Shown in pieces: positions 46,758 to 55,944 of a stretch of DNA of 64,000 nucleotides. The notes beneath the pieces are model-generated. The model made no database searches and was not told the origin of the DNA. It saw nothing but the letters and a program-made list of their open reading frames with translations. How positions within the stretch are numbered: position 1 is the stretch's first letter; each line of letters begins with the position of its first letter. Source of the DNA: DATIXJ01 sp963714795 (GTDB lineage: Bacteria; Bacteroidota; Ignavibacteria; UBA10030; SZUA-254); NCBI GenBank assembly GCA_963714795.1, contig CAVQPS010000010.1, forward strand, positions 62,001 to 126,000, read 5' to 3'. A program made the position numbers and the translations under genes.

Positions 46758-48944
46758 TTACGAACGAATATATATTGCCTGCCCGACGTGAAGATGATTT
46801 CCGCGAATTTTGTTTATGGAACGAAGCCGATTGATGGACACGCCGAATGCCGAAGCGATACTATGCAACGTATCTCCCTTTTTCACTTTGTAAGCGACAG
46901 CTTTTTGCGTTTTGACGGAATCTTTCACCACGGCAAGCGATGCCCTTGGAACGGTTGCCGTCGTATCTTCGACCAGAATTTCCAGTTGTTGTCCTTTACG
47001 AACGGTATTGGATGTCAAAGCATTCCATTTCCGTAAATCTTCGACTCCGACACTGTACCGATGTGCGATCTTTCCGAGATTTTCTCCCGCCTTCACGCGG
47101 TATTTAACCCAGTATGAACTGGGCTGAGCGGAAGCAACCGGTTTTTCATCTCCGGATTCATCATTCGAAGCAAGTGCTTTGGTATGGTCTGCATCCGACC
47201 AATTATTAATCGCCGCATATTTTTCTTTTTGATCTTTCGGCACCCAGACATTCAACATTTCACCGGCTTGAATGGAGCTGCCGTACGGAATCTCATTCCA
47301 TCGCCGCAAATCGCTGATGCGGACATCAAACCAATCTGCAATTTTGCCGAGCGAATCATTTTTTCGGATTTTGTACACAAGCTTTTCTTTTCCCTGCGGA
47401 GAATCCGAAGAAATTTGGGAAGCGTGCCGTTTGCGCGCCGATCGGGGTTGAGAATCATCGACAACATTCTCCGCCTGATAGAACGATTTCGTCGGCGGGA
47501 CAGGAATAATTAATGATTGGCCGACACTCACGCGTTTTCTCGTAAGATGATTTGCCTCAGCTAACAATGCCGGCGAGATACCATATTTTTTTGCAATGGA
47601 AGCAAGCGATTCGTGCTTGTGAACGTCATACACAAGATAATCGCGTTTTTCGCTGTCGGAAAGACCGGCATAATTTTGTTGAAATGCCACTTTCGTTCCC
47701 GCGGGAATACGGAGCGCATAACCGCTACCGCCCGGAGGCGTGCACCACCGCAGTAATTCAGGATTTAAATCACTCAATGTTTCCACATCCGTATTTGCGC
47801 ATTTTGCCAGCACGGTCAGATCAACACATTCTTTCACAGTCACCGTTTCATATGCGAATGAATCGGCCGGCGCAACATCGAAACCGTACGATTTCGGATC
47901 CATTGTCATAACGGCTGCGGCAATATATTGCGGAACGTAATTGCGCGTTTCCCGCGGCAGCTTCGGACGCATTTTCCAGAAGTCGGCCGAACCGCTGCGC
48001 CGAATCGCGCGATACACTCTGCCGGCACCGGAATTATATGCGGCAAGAACGAGATACCAGTCGCCGAATTCGCCATAGAGATCTTTAAGATAGCGCGCCG
48101 ATGCATGAGTTTCCTTTTCGAAATCGCGGCGTTCATCGTACCAGAAATTTCCTCTGAGTCCGTACAACATTCCGGTACCGCGAACAAACTGCCACAATCC
48201 GACTGCGCGCGCCCATGAATGTGCGGTCGGATTCAAACCGCTTTCGATCATTGAAAGATACATCAGTTCCTGCGGTACTCCCTCTTCACGAAATACTTTT
48301 CTCATGACGGGAAAATATCGTCCGCTGAGATATAACCATTTTTCAAAATGTTCCCGGCCGCGTCCCTGGAAAAAATCGATGTTCTGCTGTACGTGCCCGT
48401 TGATGACGAGCGGAATCGATGGCGTTGAAATGATTTTTTGAGTTCGATCCTGATTCGTTGTATCGGATGATTCGTCGATCTGGTTCAGTTTATTTCTCAA
48501 CGCAAAGATCGAACTTTCCGAACCTAAACTGTCGATATTGGCGATATATTTTTCATAATCCGCGACAATACTGCGGCTGAGATCGTTGAAGTCGCGATTG
48601 TTCTCGATGTTGGGATAATCACCGAGTTCATTCAGAATGCCGATGGCATATTCAAATTCATTCGCGGAATGAACCGAATCGCCGGATTCTTCCGCGTCGA
48701 GAGCGGTCTGATAATGCTCCCGCGCCCGTTCAAGCAACTGTGATGTCAAAGCATCTTCACTGGAATCGGCAACAAGACTGTCGCAACCAGCCGATTGATT
48801 GCTTTCAGAAAGAGAATCTCCAAGAGCAAGCTCATACGAATTATCGGACCCGGCATTCACCGAAGAAGACAATTTCGTTGTTTTCTCAGATGAACATCCG
48901 AACAAAATTACACCCAAAATCAGGTATATGTAAAAATGTTTCAA
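46758..48944 (-). CDS. mltD: Membrane-bound lytic transglycosylase D with four LysM repeats
   Basis: 728 aa lipoprotein (LGVILFGCSS lipobox, Cys about 17). A Ser/Asp-rich linker leads to the SLT domain with the catalytic Glu in SMIESGLNPTAHS (about 230-242) and AAYNSGAGRV. Four LysM domains follow, roughly at residues 437-485, 525-575, 600-660 and 680-728. Start is TTG at 48944, since no ATG gives the lipobox. Cleaves peptidoglycan in the envelope. Confidence 0.93.
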   Translation of the reverse strand: MKHFYIYLILGVILFGCSSEKTTKLSSSVNAGSDNSYELALGDSLSESNQSAGCDSLVADSSEDALTSQLLERAREHYQTALDAEESGDSVHSANEFEYAIGILNELGDYPNIENNRDFNDLSRSIVADYEKYIANIDSLGSESSIFALRNKLNQIDESSDTTNQDRTQKIISTPSIPLVINGHVQQNIDFFQGRGREHFEKWLYLSGRYFPVMRKVFREEGVPQELMYLSMIESGLNPTAHSWARAVGLWQFVRGTGMLYGLRGNFWYDERRDFEKETHASARYLKDLYGEFGDWYLVLAAYNSGAGRVYRAIRRSGSADFWKMRPKLPRETRNYVPQYIAAAVMTMDPKSYGFDVAPADSFAYETVTVKECVDLTVLAKCANTDVETLSDLNPELLRWCTPPGGSGYALRIPAGTKVAFQQNYAGLSDSEKRDYLVYDVHKHESLASIAKKYGISPALLAEANHLTRKRVSVGQSLIIPVPPTKSFYQAENVVDDSQPRSARKRHASQISSDSPQGKEKLVYKIRKNDSLGKIADWFDVRISDLRRWNEIPYGSSIQAGEMLNVWVPKDQKEKYAAINNWSDADHTKALASNDESGDEKPVASAQPSSYWVKYRVKAGENLGKIAHRYSVGVEDLRKWNALTSNTVRKGQQLEILVEDTTATVPRASLAVVKDSVKTQKAVAYKVKKGDTLHSIASAFGVSINRLRSINKIRGNHLHVGQAIYIRS

Positions 48945-48986
48945 AATTTAGTCCAAAAATTCGTTTAAAATACTATAATGGCTTAA

Positions 48987-49015
48987 AATATAACGGTTTA
49001 CAGGAGAAATGTCAA
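48987..49015 (-). promoter_or_regulatory. Promoter of mltD
   Basis: On the minus strand TTGACA (49010-49015), exactly 17 nt, TATATT (48987-48992), a near-consensus sigma-70 promoter about 43 nt before the start codon. Confidence 0.75.
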
Positions 49016-49053
49016 GGGTTTTTTCAAGAAAGGTGATAAAGGACACTCTTACT

Positions 49054-50601
49054 CTACAAAGGAATATTGCCGTGCTTCTTCTTCGGATTGCCGTCGACTT
49101 TATTTTCGAGAACAGACAATGCCCGAATCAACTTTTGTCGTGTCACGCTCGGTTCGATCACATCATCGACATAGCCACGAGCGGCAGCAATATACGGGCT
49201 TGCAAATTTCGTGCGGTAATCCTCGACCATTTCTTCAAGAGCTTTTTCTTTGTCGGCAGATTTCTCGATATCTTTTTTGAAAATGATTTCGACAGCACCT
49301 TTCGGACCCATGACGGCAATCTCTGCCGTGGGCCATGCGAAATTAAAGTCGCCGCGAATATGCTTGGAGTTCATCACATCGTACGCTCCGCCGTATGCTT
49401 TACGAGTGATGACCGTAACTTTCGGAACGGTTGCTTCACAAAACGCATATAATAATTTTGCGCCATGTTTGATGATGCCGTGCCATTCCTGATCGGTTCC
49501 GGGGAGAAATCCGGGAACATCTTCGAACACGACCAACGGAATATTGAATGCATCGCAAAACCGAATGAACCGCGCACCTTTGAGGGACGAATCGATATCG
49601 AGCACGCCGGCAAGCACAGCCGGCTGGTTGGCAATGATGCCGACCGGTTTGCCGTCGAGCCGCGCAAAACCGACGATGATATTCTGCGCATAAAGTTCAT
49701 GCACTTCAAAAAAATCTCCGTCATCGACAATAAGATGAATGACTTCTTTCATATCGTACGGTTTGTTCGGATTTTCCGGAATGAGTGCATTCAATTTTTC
49801 TTCTTTTCGGTTGGAAGAATCCTTCGGTTCGATTCTTGGCCGGTCATCGAGATTGTTGGATGGAATGAAACTCACCAGCCGCCGAATCGATTTCAGACAT
49901 TCTTCTTCATTCTCACAGGCAAAATGGGCAACTCCGGATTTTCCGGCATGTGTCATCGCACCGCCGAGGTCTTCAGATGAAACTTCTTCATGTGTGACGG
50001 TCTTGACGACATTCGGTCCGGTGACAAACATGTAACTTGTATTCTTCACCATAAATATAAAATCGGTAATTGCGGGAGAATAGACCGCACCGCCGGCACA
50101 CGGTCCAAGCACGGCAGAGATTTGCGGCACAACACCGGATGCAAGCGTATTGCGGAGAAAAATATCCGCGTAACCGCCGAGACTGACGACACCTTCCTGA
50201 ATACGCGCACCGCCGGAATCGTTCAAGCCGATAATCGGCGCGCCGACTTTCATCGCCATGTCCATAATTTTACAGATTTTTTCCGCGTGAGCTTCGGAAA
50301 GTGAGCCGCCGAACACGGTAAAATCCTGACTGAACACGAACACCAGCCGTCCATCGATCATGCCGGTTCCGGTAACGACGCCGTCGCCGGGATATTTTTG
50401 TTTCTCCAATCCGAAATCATACGAGCGGTGTTCGACCAAAGCATCGATCTCTTCAAAGCTGTCAGTATCAAGAAGAATCTCGATCCGTTCGCGTGCCGTG
50501 AGCTTTCCTTTTTTATGCTGATCTTCGATGCGTTTCTCACCGCCGCCGAGAAGTGCTTGCTCTTTCTTATTCTTTAATTCCTGGAGTTTATTTGATTTCA
50601 T
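49054..50601 (-). CDS. Acyl-CoA (propionyl-CoA) carboxylase beta subunit
   Basis: 515 aa carboxyltransferase. GKLTARERIEILLD, the two oxyanion loops LNDSGGARIQEGVVSLGGYAD and EDVPGFLPGTDQE, and GAYDVMNSKHI are typical of PCC beta. Joins the carboxybiotin to propionyl- or acetyl-CoA. The biotin-carrying alpha subunit is not in this window. Its own strong promoter suggests separate expression. PCC versus ACC activity cannot be decided. Confidence 0.94.
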   Translation of the reverse strand: MKSNKLQELKNKKEQALLGGGEKRIEDQHKKGKLTARERIEILLDTDSFEEIDALVEHRSYDFGLEKQKYPGDGVVTGTGMIDGRLVFVFSQDFTVFGGSLSEAHAEKICKIMDMAMKVGAPIIGLNDSGGARIQEGVVSLGGYADIFLRNTLASGVVPQISAVLGPCAGGAVYSPAITDFIFMVKNTSYMFVTGPNVVKTVTHEEVSSEDLGGAMTHAGKSGVAHFACENEEECLKSIRRLVSFIPSNNLDDRPRIEPKDSSNRKEEKLNALIPENPNKPYDMKEVIHLIVDDGDFFEVHELYAQNIIVGFARLDGKPVGIIANQPAVLAGVLDIDSSLKGARFIRFCDAFNIPLVVFEDVPGFLPGTDQEWHGIIKHGAKLLYAFCEATVPKVTVITRKAYGGAYDVMNSKHIRGDFNFAWPTAEIAVMGPKGAVEIIFKKDIEKSADKEKALEEMVEDYRTKFASPYIAAARGYVDDVIEPSVTRQKLIRALSVLENKVDGNPKKKHGNIPL

Positions 50602-50636
50602 TACTGGTACTTTCGGATTAGATAAATTGAAAGTTC

Positions 50637-50665
50637 AATATAGAAAAATGGAGATGGGATGTCAA
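50637..50665 (-). promoter_or_regulatory. Promoter of the acyl-CoA carboxylase gene
   Basis: On the minus strand TTGACA (50660-50665), 17 nt, TATATT (50637-50642), identical in both hexamers and spacing to the mltD promoter. Confidence 0.75.
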
Positions 50666-50695
50666 GGAATACAAACCGCAGGTCTTGTCCTAATT

Positions 50696-50908
50696 TTAAA
50701 ATGGGACTAAACCGCTGAGGAATAAAAAAGTTACGACACATAAACTTATATATGCTAAGACTGCTATCCAAATTATTGATTTCCATAATTTGTGATTCTT
50801 CCCTTTAATCAGTTTCTGATACACAAAATAATATGGGACACCAAAGAATATGGAAAAGAGTCCAATAAATATTATAACAAAAAAGGGAACAATCAAATCA
50901 ATAGCCAC
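50696..50908 (-). CDS. Small membrane protein, 70 aa
   Basis: Two hydrophobic helices (VPFFVIIFIGLFSIFFGVPYY and IIWIAVLAYISLCVVTFLFL) joined by a Lys-rich loop (KLIKGKNHKLWK). GTG start at 50908. It stands alone between two operons and codon use looks AT-rich, so it is only moderately supported; no family recognised. Confidence 0.45.
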   Translation of the reverse strand: MAIDLIVPFFVIIFIGLFSIFFGVPYYFVYQKLIKGKNHKLWKSIIWIAVLAYISLCVVTFLFLSGLVPF

Positions 50909-50975
50909 TATGCAGTTTTCTATTGTTTTGAGTAGTTGAACAAATCATTCCATCACAAAATCCATTTTGCAAATT

Positions 50976-52100
50976 CTACCGATACTGCGCGTCCAACATT
51001 TTGCCATTCACCTTCTCAATCACTCCGCCGCCCAGCAACTTGTCGCCGTCGTACATCACCACCGACTGTCCCGGCGTGATGGCACGCTTCGGCTCGTCGA
51101 AAACGATGCGGAAATGATTGTTCTCTTCAAGAAAAACTGTTGCCAACGCCGGCGTATCTTTGTAACGAACCTGAGCGAGCACACGCATACCGTTTTCGAG
51201 CGATGCACGGCTGACAAGATTCAAATTTGAAGCAACAAGTTCTTTGCGCAGCAAATCGTCACCGCGGCCGATCGTGACCGTGTTTGTTTGAGCATCGATG
51301 TCGGTAACGTACATTCTTTCTTTGTGCGCGCCGATCCCGCTTCGCTGTCCGATGGTGTAATACGGAAACCCGCTATGCTTCCCGACAATTTTTCCTTCCT
51401 GCACGATATTGCCGTCGGCAAGCTGTGTTTCGATATTAGGATTTCGTTCCTTCAGGAAACGGCGGTAATCGTTATCGGCAACGAAACAAATTTCGAAACT
51501 TTCTTCCTTGTCGGCAGTTTTCAATCCGAACTTTTCTGCGATGACACGGACTTCCGGCTTTGTCAGTTCTCCGAGTGGAAACATTGTTTTGCTCAGCGAT
51601 TCCTGACCGACAGCCCACAGTGCATACGTCTGATCTTTTTTGTCATCGTGCGGACGCGAAACGATATACCGTTTATTTTTTTCATCGAACGACAAACGTG
51701 CGTAATGCCCGGTGGCGATATATTCCGCACCGAGCGAATGCGCTTTCGCAATCAATTCGCCCCACTTGATTTTCTTGTTGCAGATGATGCACGGGTTCGG
51801 CGTTCTTCCCTGTAAATATTCATCGACAAAATTATCGATGACAAATTTGCCGAACTGTTCCGTAAAATCTACGACATAATGAGGAATGCCGAGTTTCACG
51901 GCAACCATCCGCGCATCGTTGAATGCATCCAGACCGCAGCAGCTTGTCTCGTTACCGATATTACCGCCGACTTCATCGAAGCTGTAGGTCTTCATCGTCA
52001 CACCGATGACGTTGAATCCTTGTTCCAGAAGCAATGCCGCCGCAACGGATGAATCGACGCCTCCGCTCATTCCTACAACAATTGTCGGTTTTTTATTCAT
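50976..52100 (-). CDS. mnmA: MnmA, tRNA-specific 2-thiouridylase
   Basis: 374 aa. VGMSGGVDSSVAA (PP-loop, about 8-20), the catalytic Cys pair in PNPCIICNKKIKWG (about 102-115) and ESFEICFVADN (about 205), and the C-terminal domain with GQSVVMYDGDKLLGGGVI. Thiolates U34 of Glu, Gln and Lys tRNAs with sulfur from a cysteine desulfurase, probably the IscS at 7315-8517. An isolated gene. Confidence 0.96.
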   Translation of the reverse strand: MNKKPTIVVGMSGGVDSSVAAALLLEQGFNVIGVTMKTYSFDEVGGNIGNETSCCGLDAFNDARMVAVKLGIPHYVVDFTEQFGKFVIDNFVDEYLQGRTPNPCIICNKKIKWGELIAKAHSLGAEYIATGHYARLSFDEKNKRYIVSRPHDDKKDQTYALWAVGQESLSKTMFPLGELTKPEVRVIAEKFGLKTADKEESFEICFVADNDYRRFLKERNPNIETQLADGNIVQEGKIVGKHSGFPYYTIGQRSGIGAHKERMYVTDIDAQTNTVTIGRGDDLLRKELVASNLNLVSRASLENGMRVLAQVRYKDTPALATVFLEENNHFRIVFDEPKRAITPGQSVVMYDGDKLLGGGVIEKVNGKMLDAQYR

Positions 52101-52341
52101 TTTATAAGATACAGAAAATGAAAAAAAGAACCAAGCTGGACGTAGCGGATCAATTTAAAATGACCCGTCTTTCCGAAACGATTCTATTCGGAATCTGAAC
52201 GTTGACGGGTTCGGATTAGATGCTGAACAAGAGTCCCAAGGGGATCACTTTGTGACAATTCAGCAAGACGGGAGATTTCAGGATAATTGATGTCAGAAAA
52301 CTGAGGTACCACAGGAACTTAGTGATGCGGTCACCTTGCGA
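52101..52341. other. 240-nt gap of unusual sequence between mnmA and a barrel gene
   Basis: No start-to-stop frame of size. It holds ACCCGTC and GACGGGT facing each other about 34 nt apart and a small GATC..GTGAC palindrome-like stretch. No promoter or terminator is obvious. It could be a decayed mobile-element remnant, but nothing recognisable supports this. Confidence 0.4.
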
Positions 52342-54120
52342 TTACCAATGCGCATCAAGTTGGACGCCGATACGTGGATCGCGATTGGATGGCAGTTCAT
52401 CCTGTCCCGTTCCGATACATTTCACATCATCACGCAGAAGCTCGGAATATTTGATATTCAGATCGAATGTATTATGAAAAGAATATTTCAGCAGAACATA
52501 CCACTTCACACCTTCGCCATACAGCGCCGGCATCGAACTCACTCCCGGCAGATCCCGTTCAAGTTCATACACGCGCGAGTAATAGGAATCGGTTGAAAAA
52601 TAGATCAGGCGAAAATTCATCCACAACGGCGGCGCGCAGTGAACACCGATGTCCTGATATTCCAGCATTCCTTTTTCCTGTGCGCTTGAAGATGCATAAT
52701 TCAAAATTGTTTCATCAATTCTCCCGCGGAGATGAACATTTGCAGAAAGTTGATATTCAATATTGCATCGTACAAGTTGCGTGAATTTTTGATCGGTGAA
52801 CGAACCGGTTAATCCGGACGGTGTCGTTGTGTCTTCTCTCTCTTCAGCAGCTTTTCTCTGGTAGCGAACAGTAATGCCAAATCTTCGAACGGGAAGGAAT
52901 TCGGTTTGAATTAAAAAATCATTTCCCATCGAACCAAATAATTTTGAAGCGGATTTCGGAAATGAAAACAAATCATAATACGCCGAGATTTTGAAATGAT
53001 CATGCGGACGGAGGACAATTCCGAAATATGCACCGGATTCATTGAATGATCCCTCGCCGAATGCAAGTCCGTGAAGGCTGAGAAACCGATGAGGATAATT
53101 TCTGACTTCAGCAACAACGGTTACCGACCGTTCCGGATCGATGAGCAATCCCGATGTTCCTCCAAATTCACCGTTGCTTCTTCCCCATTCTCCGAAGAAC
53201 GATGCGTTCGACATTTTCACTTGATAGTTTATCGTCCCCATTGAAAAATTTGTTCCGTCAAAAATGGCTCCATCTTCAAGAAAGAGCGTTCGAGAAAATG
53301 ATGCACGATATCCGGCCAAACCGACAACGGCATTGTCCGATACCGGCAACCGGACACGCGCTCCGACGAGTTGTTCCGAAACATCATCTTTTTTTTCAAG
53401 TGACGAAACGGTATTGAAGTAACCGCTCGTATAAAAACCGGTGACACGTCCTACGCCGTCAAGATAGGCATTCTCCGGTGCATCGGAATACATCAGCGAA
53501 ACGGTACTGCCGGCGACACGAAACTCACCGGCAATGCCGCGGAGAAATCCGGATTCCCCCGAATATGAATAGGGTAACAATCCCCGTTCAGTCCGGTTCA
53601 CGGGAAAAACGACATCCGGACCTTTGGTCACATCGATGCTTCGCCAGAATGCGACACCCTGTCCCGACTCCAGGAAATAATCACCGACGATGAGCTTCGA
53701 AAGAAATCCGATGTTCGACAGCATGATATTGCCGGTCAGAAAATCGTTGAACCGGATTTCGCCGGGATCTTTCTGCGTCAGCACTCCAGCGGAAAAATGA
53801 TTGCCGTCATTTACCATGATTCTTTGATATGATTGAAACGGACTTCCGAGGTAATATCCATCGGTATATCCCGAAGCATCTTCCAGTTGAGAACGGACAC
53901 GCAACCGAATCTGAACTCCTGTCTGATTTTTATTTCCCGATTGCAGGAATTCGAGAAGCGGTGACTCGTCAACTTGTGTGTTTTGTTCGAGAAGCTGTTC
54001 CTGCGCCGGGTTGATACCTGACGAATCGGCTTCCTGCAATGAATCGAACTGTGCAAACAGGGGAATTGAAATGAATACATAAAGCGATATGAGAGCAGCC
54101 AGCAAATGTATTATTTTCAT
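52342..54120 (-). CDS. Exported beta-barrel protein of unknown function
   Basis: 592 aa from ATG 54120 (MKIIHLLAALISLYVF), the frame's upstream MRCD being dispensable. Signal peptide ends LFAQ. A short acidic linker is followed by a strand-rich body with LIVGDYFLESGQGVAFW, a phrase that recurs in HHH-linked outer-membrane proteins of Bacteroidetes/Chlorobi, and ends IGVQLDAHW. The helix-hairpin-helix part of such proteins is absent. GAGG lies upstream, directly after the PorV-like stop. Confidence 0.78.
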   Translation of the reverse strand: MKIIHLLAALISLYVFISIPLFAQFDSLQEADSSGINPAQEQLLEQNTQVDESPLLEFLQSGNKNQTGVQIRLRVRSQLEDASGYTDGYYLGSPFQSYQRIMVNDGNHFSAGVLTQKDPGEIRFNDFLTGNIMLSNIGFLSKLIVGDYFLESGQGVAFWRSIDVTKGPDVVFPVNRTERGLLPYSYSGESGFLRGIAGEFRVAGSTVSLMYSDAPENAYLDGVGRVTGFYTSGYFNTVSSLEKKDDVSEQLVGARVRLPVSDNAVVGLAGYRASFSRTLFLEDGAIFDGTNFSMGTINYQVKMSNASFFGEWGRSNGEFGGTSGLLIDPERSVTVVAEVRNYPHRFLSLHGLAFGEGSFNESGAYFGIVLRPHDHFKISAYYDLFSFPKSASKLFGSMGNDFLIQTEFLPVRRFGITVRYQRKAAEEREDTTTPSGLTGSFTDQKFTQLVRCNIEYQLSANVHLRGRIDETILNYASSSAQEKGMLEYQDIGVHCAPPLWMNFRLIYFSTDSYYSRVYELERDLPGVSSMPALYGEGVKWYVLLKYSFHNTFDLNIKYSELLRDDVKCIGTGQDELPSNRDPRIGVQLDAHW

Positions 54121-54128
54121 ATCGCACC

Positions 54129-54933
54129 TCAACGAATAGAGATCGATATTTCCTGCGTTCCTCCGAGTTCAGGATTCATCACATAGGCATAATCAAAATC
54201 CAGAGCTGCATAGCGAATACCGATGCCACCGGAAAATTCCGACGGGGCATTCTTGAACCCGCCCCGCAAAGCCACGGCATCGATAATGCGGTATTCACAT
54301 CCTCCGCGGGGTGAAACATCGTAACCTGATTCTTTAAGGAGATCGAAAGCAAGAGTAAACCGGTTTGCGAAAACATAAGAAATGCCCGGTTGAAAATCTT
54401 CGCGGCAACGGTTCGCGGGAAACTCCGATCACGGGAGCGTTGACGTTTGTCACCGCCAATCCCCATGTTAAATTTTGTAAAAAAGGAACCATAATCCCGG
54501 CATCGATGCCGATCGTAGAAGCGCTGCCGTAATTTTGAATTGAAACTGAATGGTAATTACAATTTAATCCGAACGAAACCCCGCTGATGACAGTCGCATA
54601 ACAGAACGTTCCGCTCACTTCGCGATAGAGATCGAACCCGTACCGTCTCGCTCCTAAACCAAAGGTTCCGATATCCATCGGCATTTCCACGGCAAGCGCG
54701 GTTGTTGAAAGCTCGCTGAGGCCGTACGGTAACGGTGCAGCAAATATCGAGATCCGAAAAGATTGGTTACCGGCAAGACCTGCCGGATTAAAGAAAAGTG
54801 CCCACCCATCATCTTTTACGGCAATAAACGCATTGCCAAGGGCTGCGGGTCCGGCTCCGACCTGCGTTCGCTCAAATCCGCCCAGTGCAAATTCTTGGAA
54901 AATAATCAGGAAACAAACACCGATGCATTTCAT
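54129..54933 (-). CDS. PorV/PorQ-family outer-membrane protein (one frameshift)
   Basis: Signal peptide, then RTQVGAGPAALGNAFIAVKDD and ALFFNPAGLAG, the PorV/PorQ opening. One extra base at about 54400-54410 breaks it; the corrected frame continues DFQPGISYVFANRFTLAFDL to a final barrel strand ending SISIR. About 267 aa. GGGAGG lies before the ATG. It is co-transcribed with the barrel protein downstream (9 nt). In type IX secretion PorV shuttles cargo; here no other secretion genes are adjacent. Confidence 0.8.
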
Positions 54934-54964
54934 ACTTCCTCCCTGAAGTAATGTTTCTGTTATT

Positions 54965-54993
54965 TGTACATCATCATTCGTTTTTCTATATTC
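54965..54993 (+). promoter_or_regulatory. Promoter of the PorD-like gene
   Basis: TTGTAC, 17 nt, TATATT, 24 nt before the ATG at 55018 and just inside the gap to the divergent PorV-like gene. Confidence 0.6.
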
Positions 54994-55017
54994 AAAGAAA
55001 ACAACGGAGATATTGCT

Positions 55018-55944
55018 ATGAGATTACAGGTTTTGATATTCGGCATTCTGTTCAGCATACCGGCATATCTTTTTTCCCAGGAACTTGATTGTGATGTCAT
55101 TCTGAATACGAGCCAGCTCACCACGGAAGCCAAAGAAAATGTCAACAACATGGCAGAGCAGGTAAAAGAATACATGAACAATTACCGTTGGACAAAAGAA
55201 GATTTCGGCAACGACAAAATTAAATGTTCCATCACGATCGCTATTCAAGGGATGACCGCTCCCAACCATTTTGTTGCCAAAGCATTCATCGGCAGCCAAC
55301 GGCCGATTTACAAAGCGGATCAGAGCACGGTTGTCGTCCGCATTCTTGACGACAGCTGGGAATTCGATTACAACCGGACGCAATCGATGACACATTTGGA
55401 TTCTCATTTCGATCCGTTCCTCAGCTTTTTAGATTTTTACGGATATGTTATTCTCGGTTACGATGCAAATTCTTATAAGGACACTTACACCAACGGTAAA
55501 GCGGCCGAATATTTCCAAAAAGCAAAAGACATTGCCAATCGCGCAGTCGGCTCCGGACAAACCGGCGGCGGCTGGGACATATCGGCGCAATCTACCTACA
55601 CCCGTGGTGAATTAATTGAAGAACTGGTGAATCCGCAATTTTTGATTGTTCGGGAGGCGATGTATCGATACCACTATTTCGGACTCGATCTCTTTCAAAG
55701 AGACAGCGTCAAGGCAAGAAAAAATATTTTCTCCGCACTGGAGAGTATAGCAAAATTCCGTAAAAAAATCAACCAGCCGGTACTTATTGCGAAAACATTT
55801 TTCGAGACCAAATATCTGGAGATCAACGGTAAATTCACCGGCAGCGACGATCCCGAAATTTTCGACAAGCTGATGCTCATCGATCCGGCACATTCACAGA
55901 CATACCTGGAAGCCAAACAAAAACAGCCGAAAAGCGGGAATTAA
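55018..55944 (+). CDS. porD: PorD-like protein (DUF4835)
   Basis: 308 aa from ATG 55018 (GGAG 8 nt upstream). Signal peptide ILFSIPAYLFSQ, then ELDCDVILNTSQ, FIGSQRPIY and FDPFLSFLDFYGYVILGYDANSY, the DUF4835 pattern. In Bacteroidetes the family member PorD is needed for type IX secretion. Here it diverges from a PorV-like gene, which fits a secretion or gliding context, though the core PorKLMN genes are absent from this window. Confidence 0.82.
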   Translation: MRLQVLIFGILFSIPAYLFSQELDCDVILNTSQLTTEAKENVNNMAEQVKEYMNNYRWTKEDFGNDKIKCSITIAIQGMTAPNHFVAKAFIGSQRPIYKADQSTVVVRILDDSWEFDYNRTQSMTHLDSHFDPFLSFLDFYGYVILGYDANSYKDTYTNGKAAEYFQKAKDIANRAVGSGQTGGGWDISAQSTYTRGELIEELVNPQFLIVREAMYRYHYFGLDLFQRDSVKARKNIFSALESIAKFRKKINQPVLIAKTFFETKYLEINGKFTGSDDPEIFDKLMLIDPAHSQTYLEAKQKQPKSGN

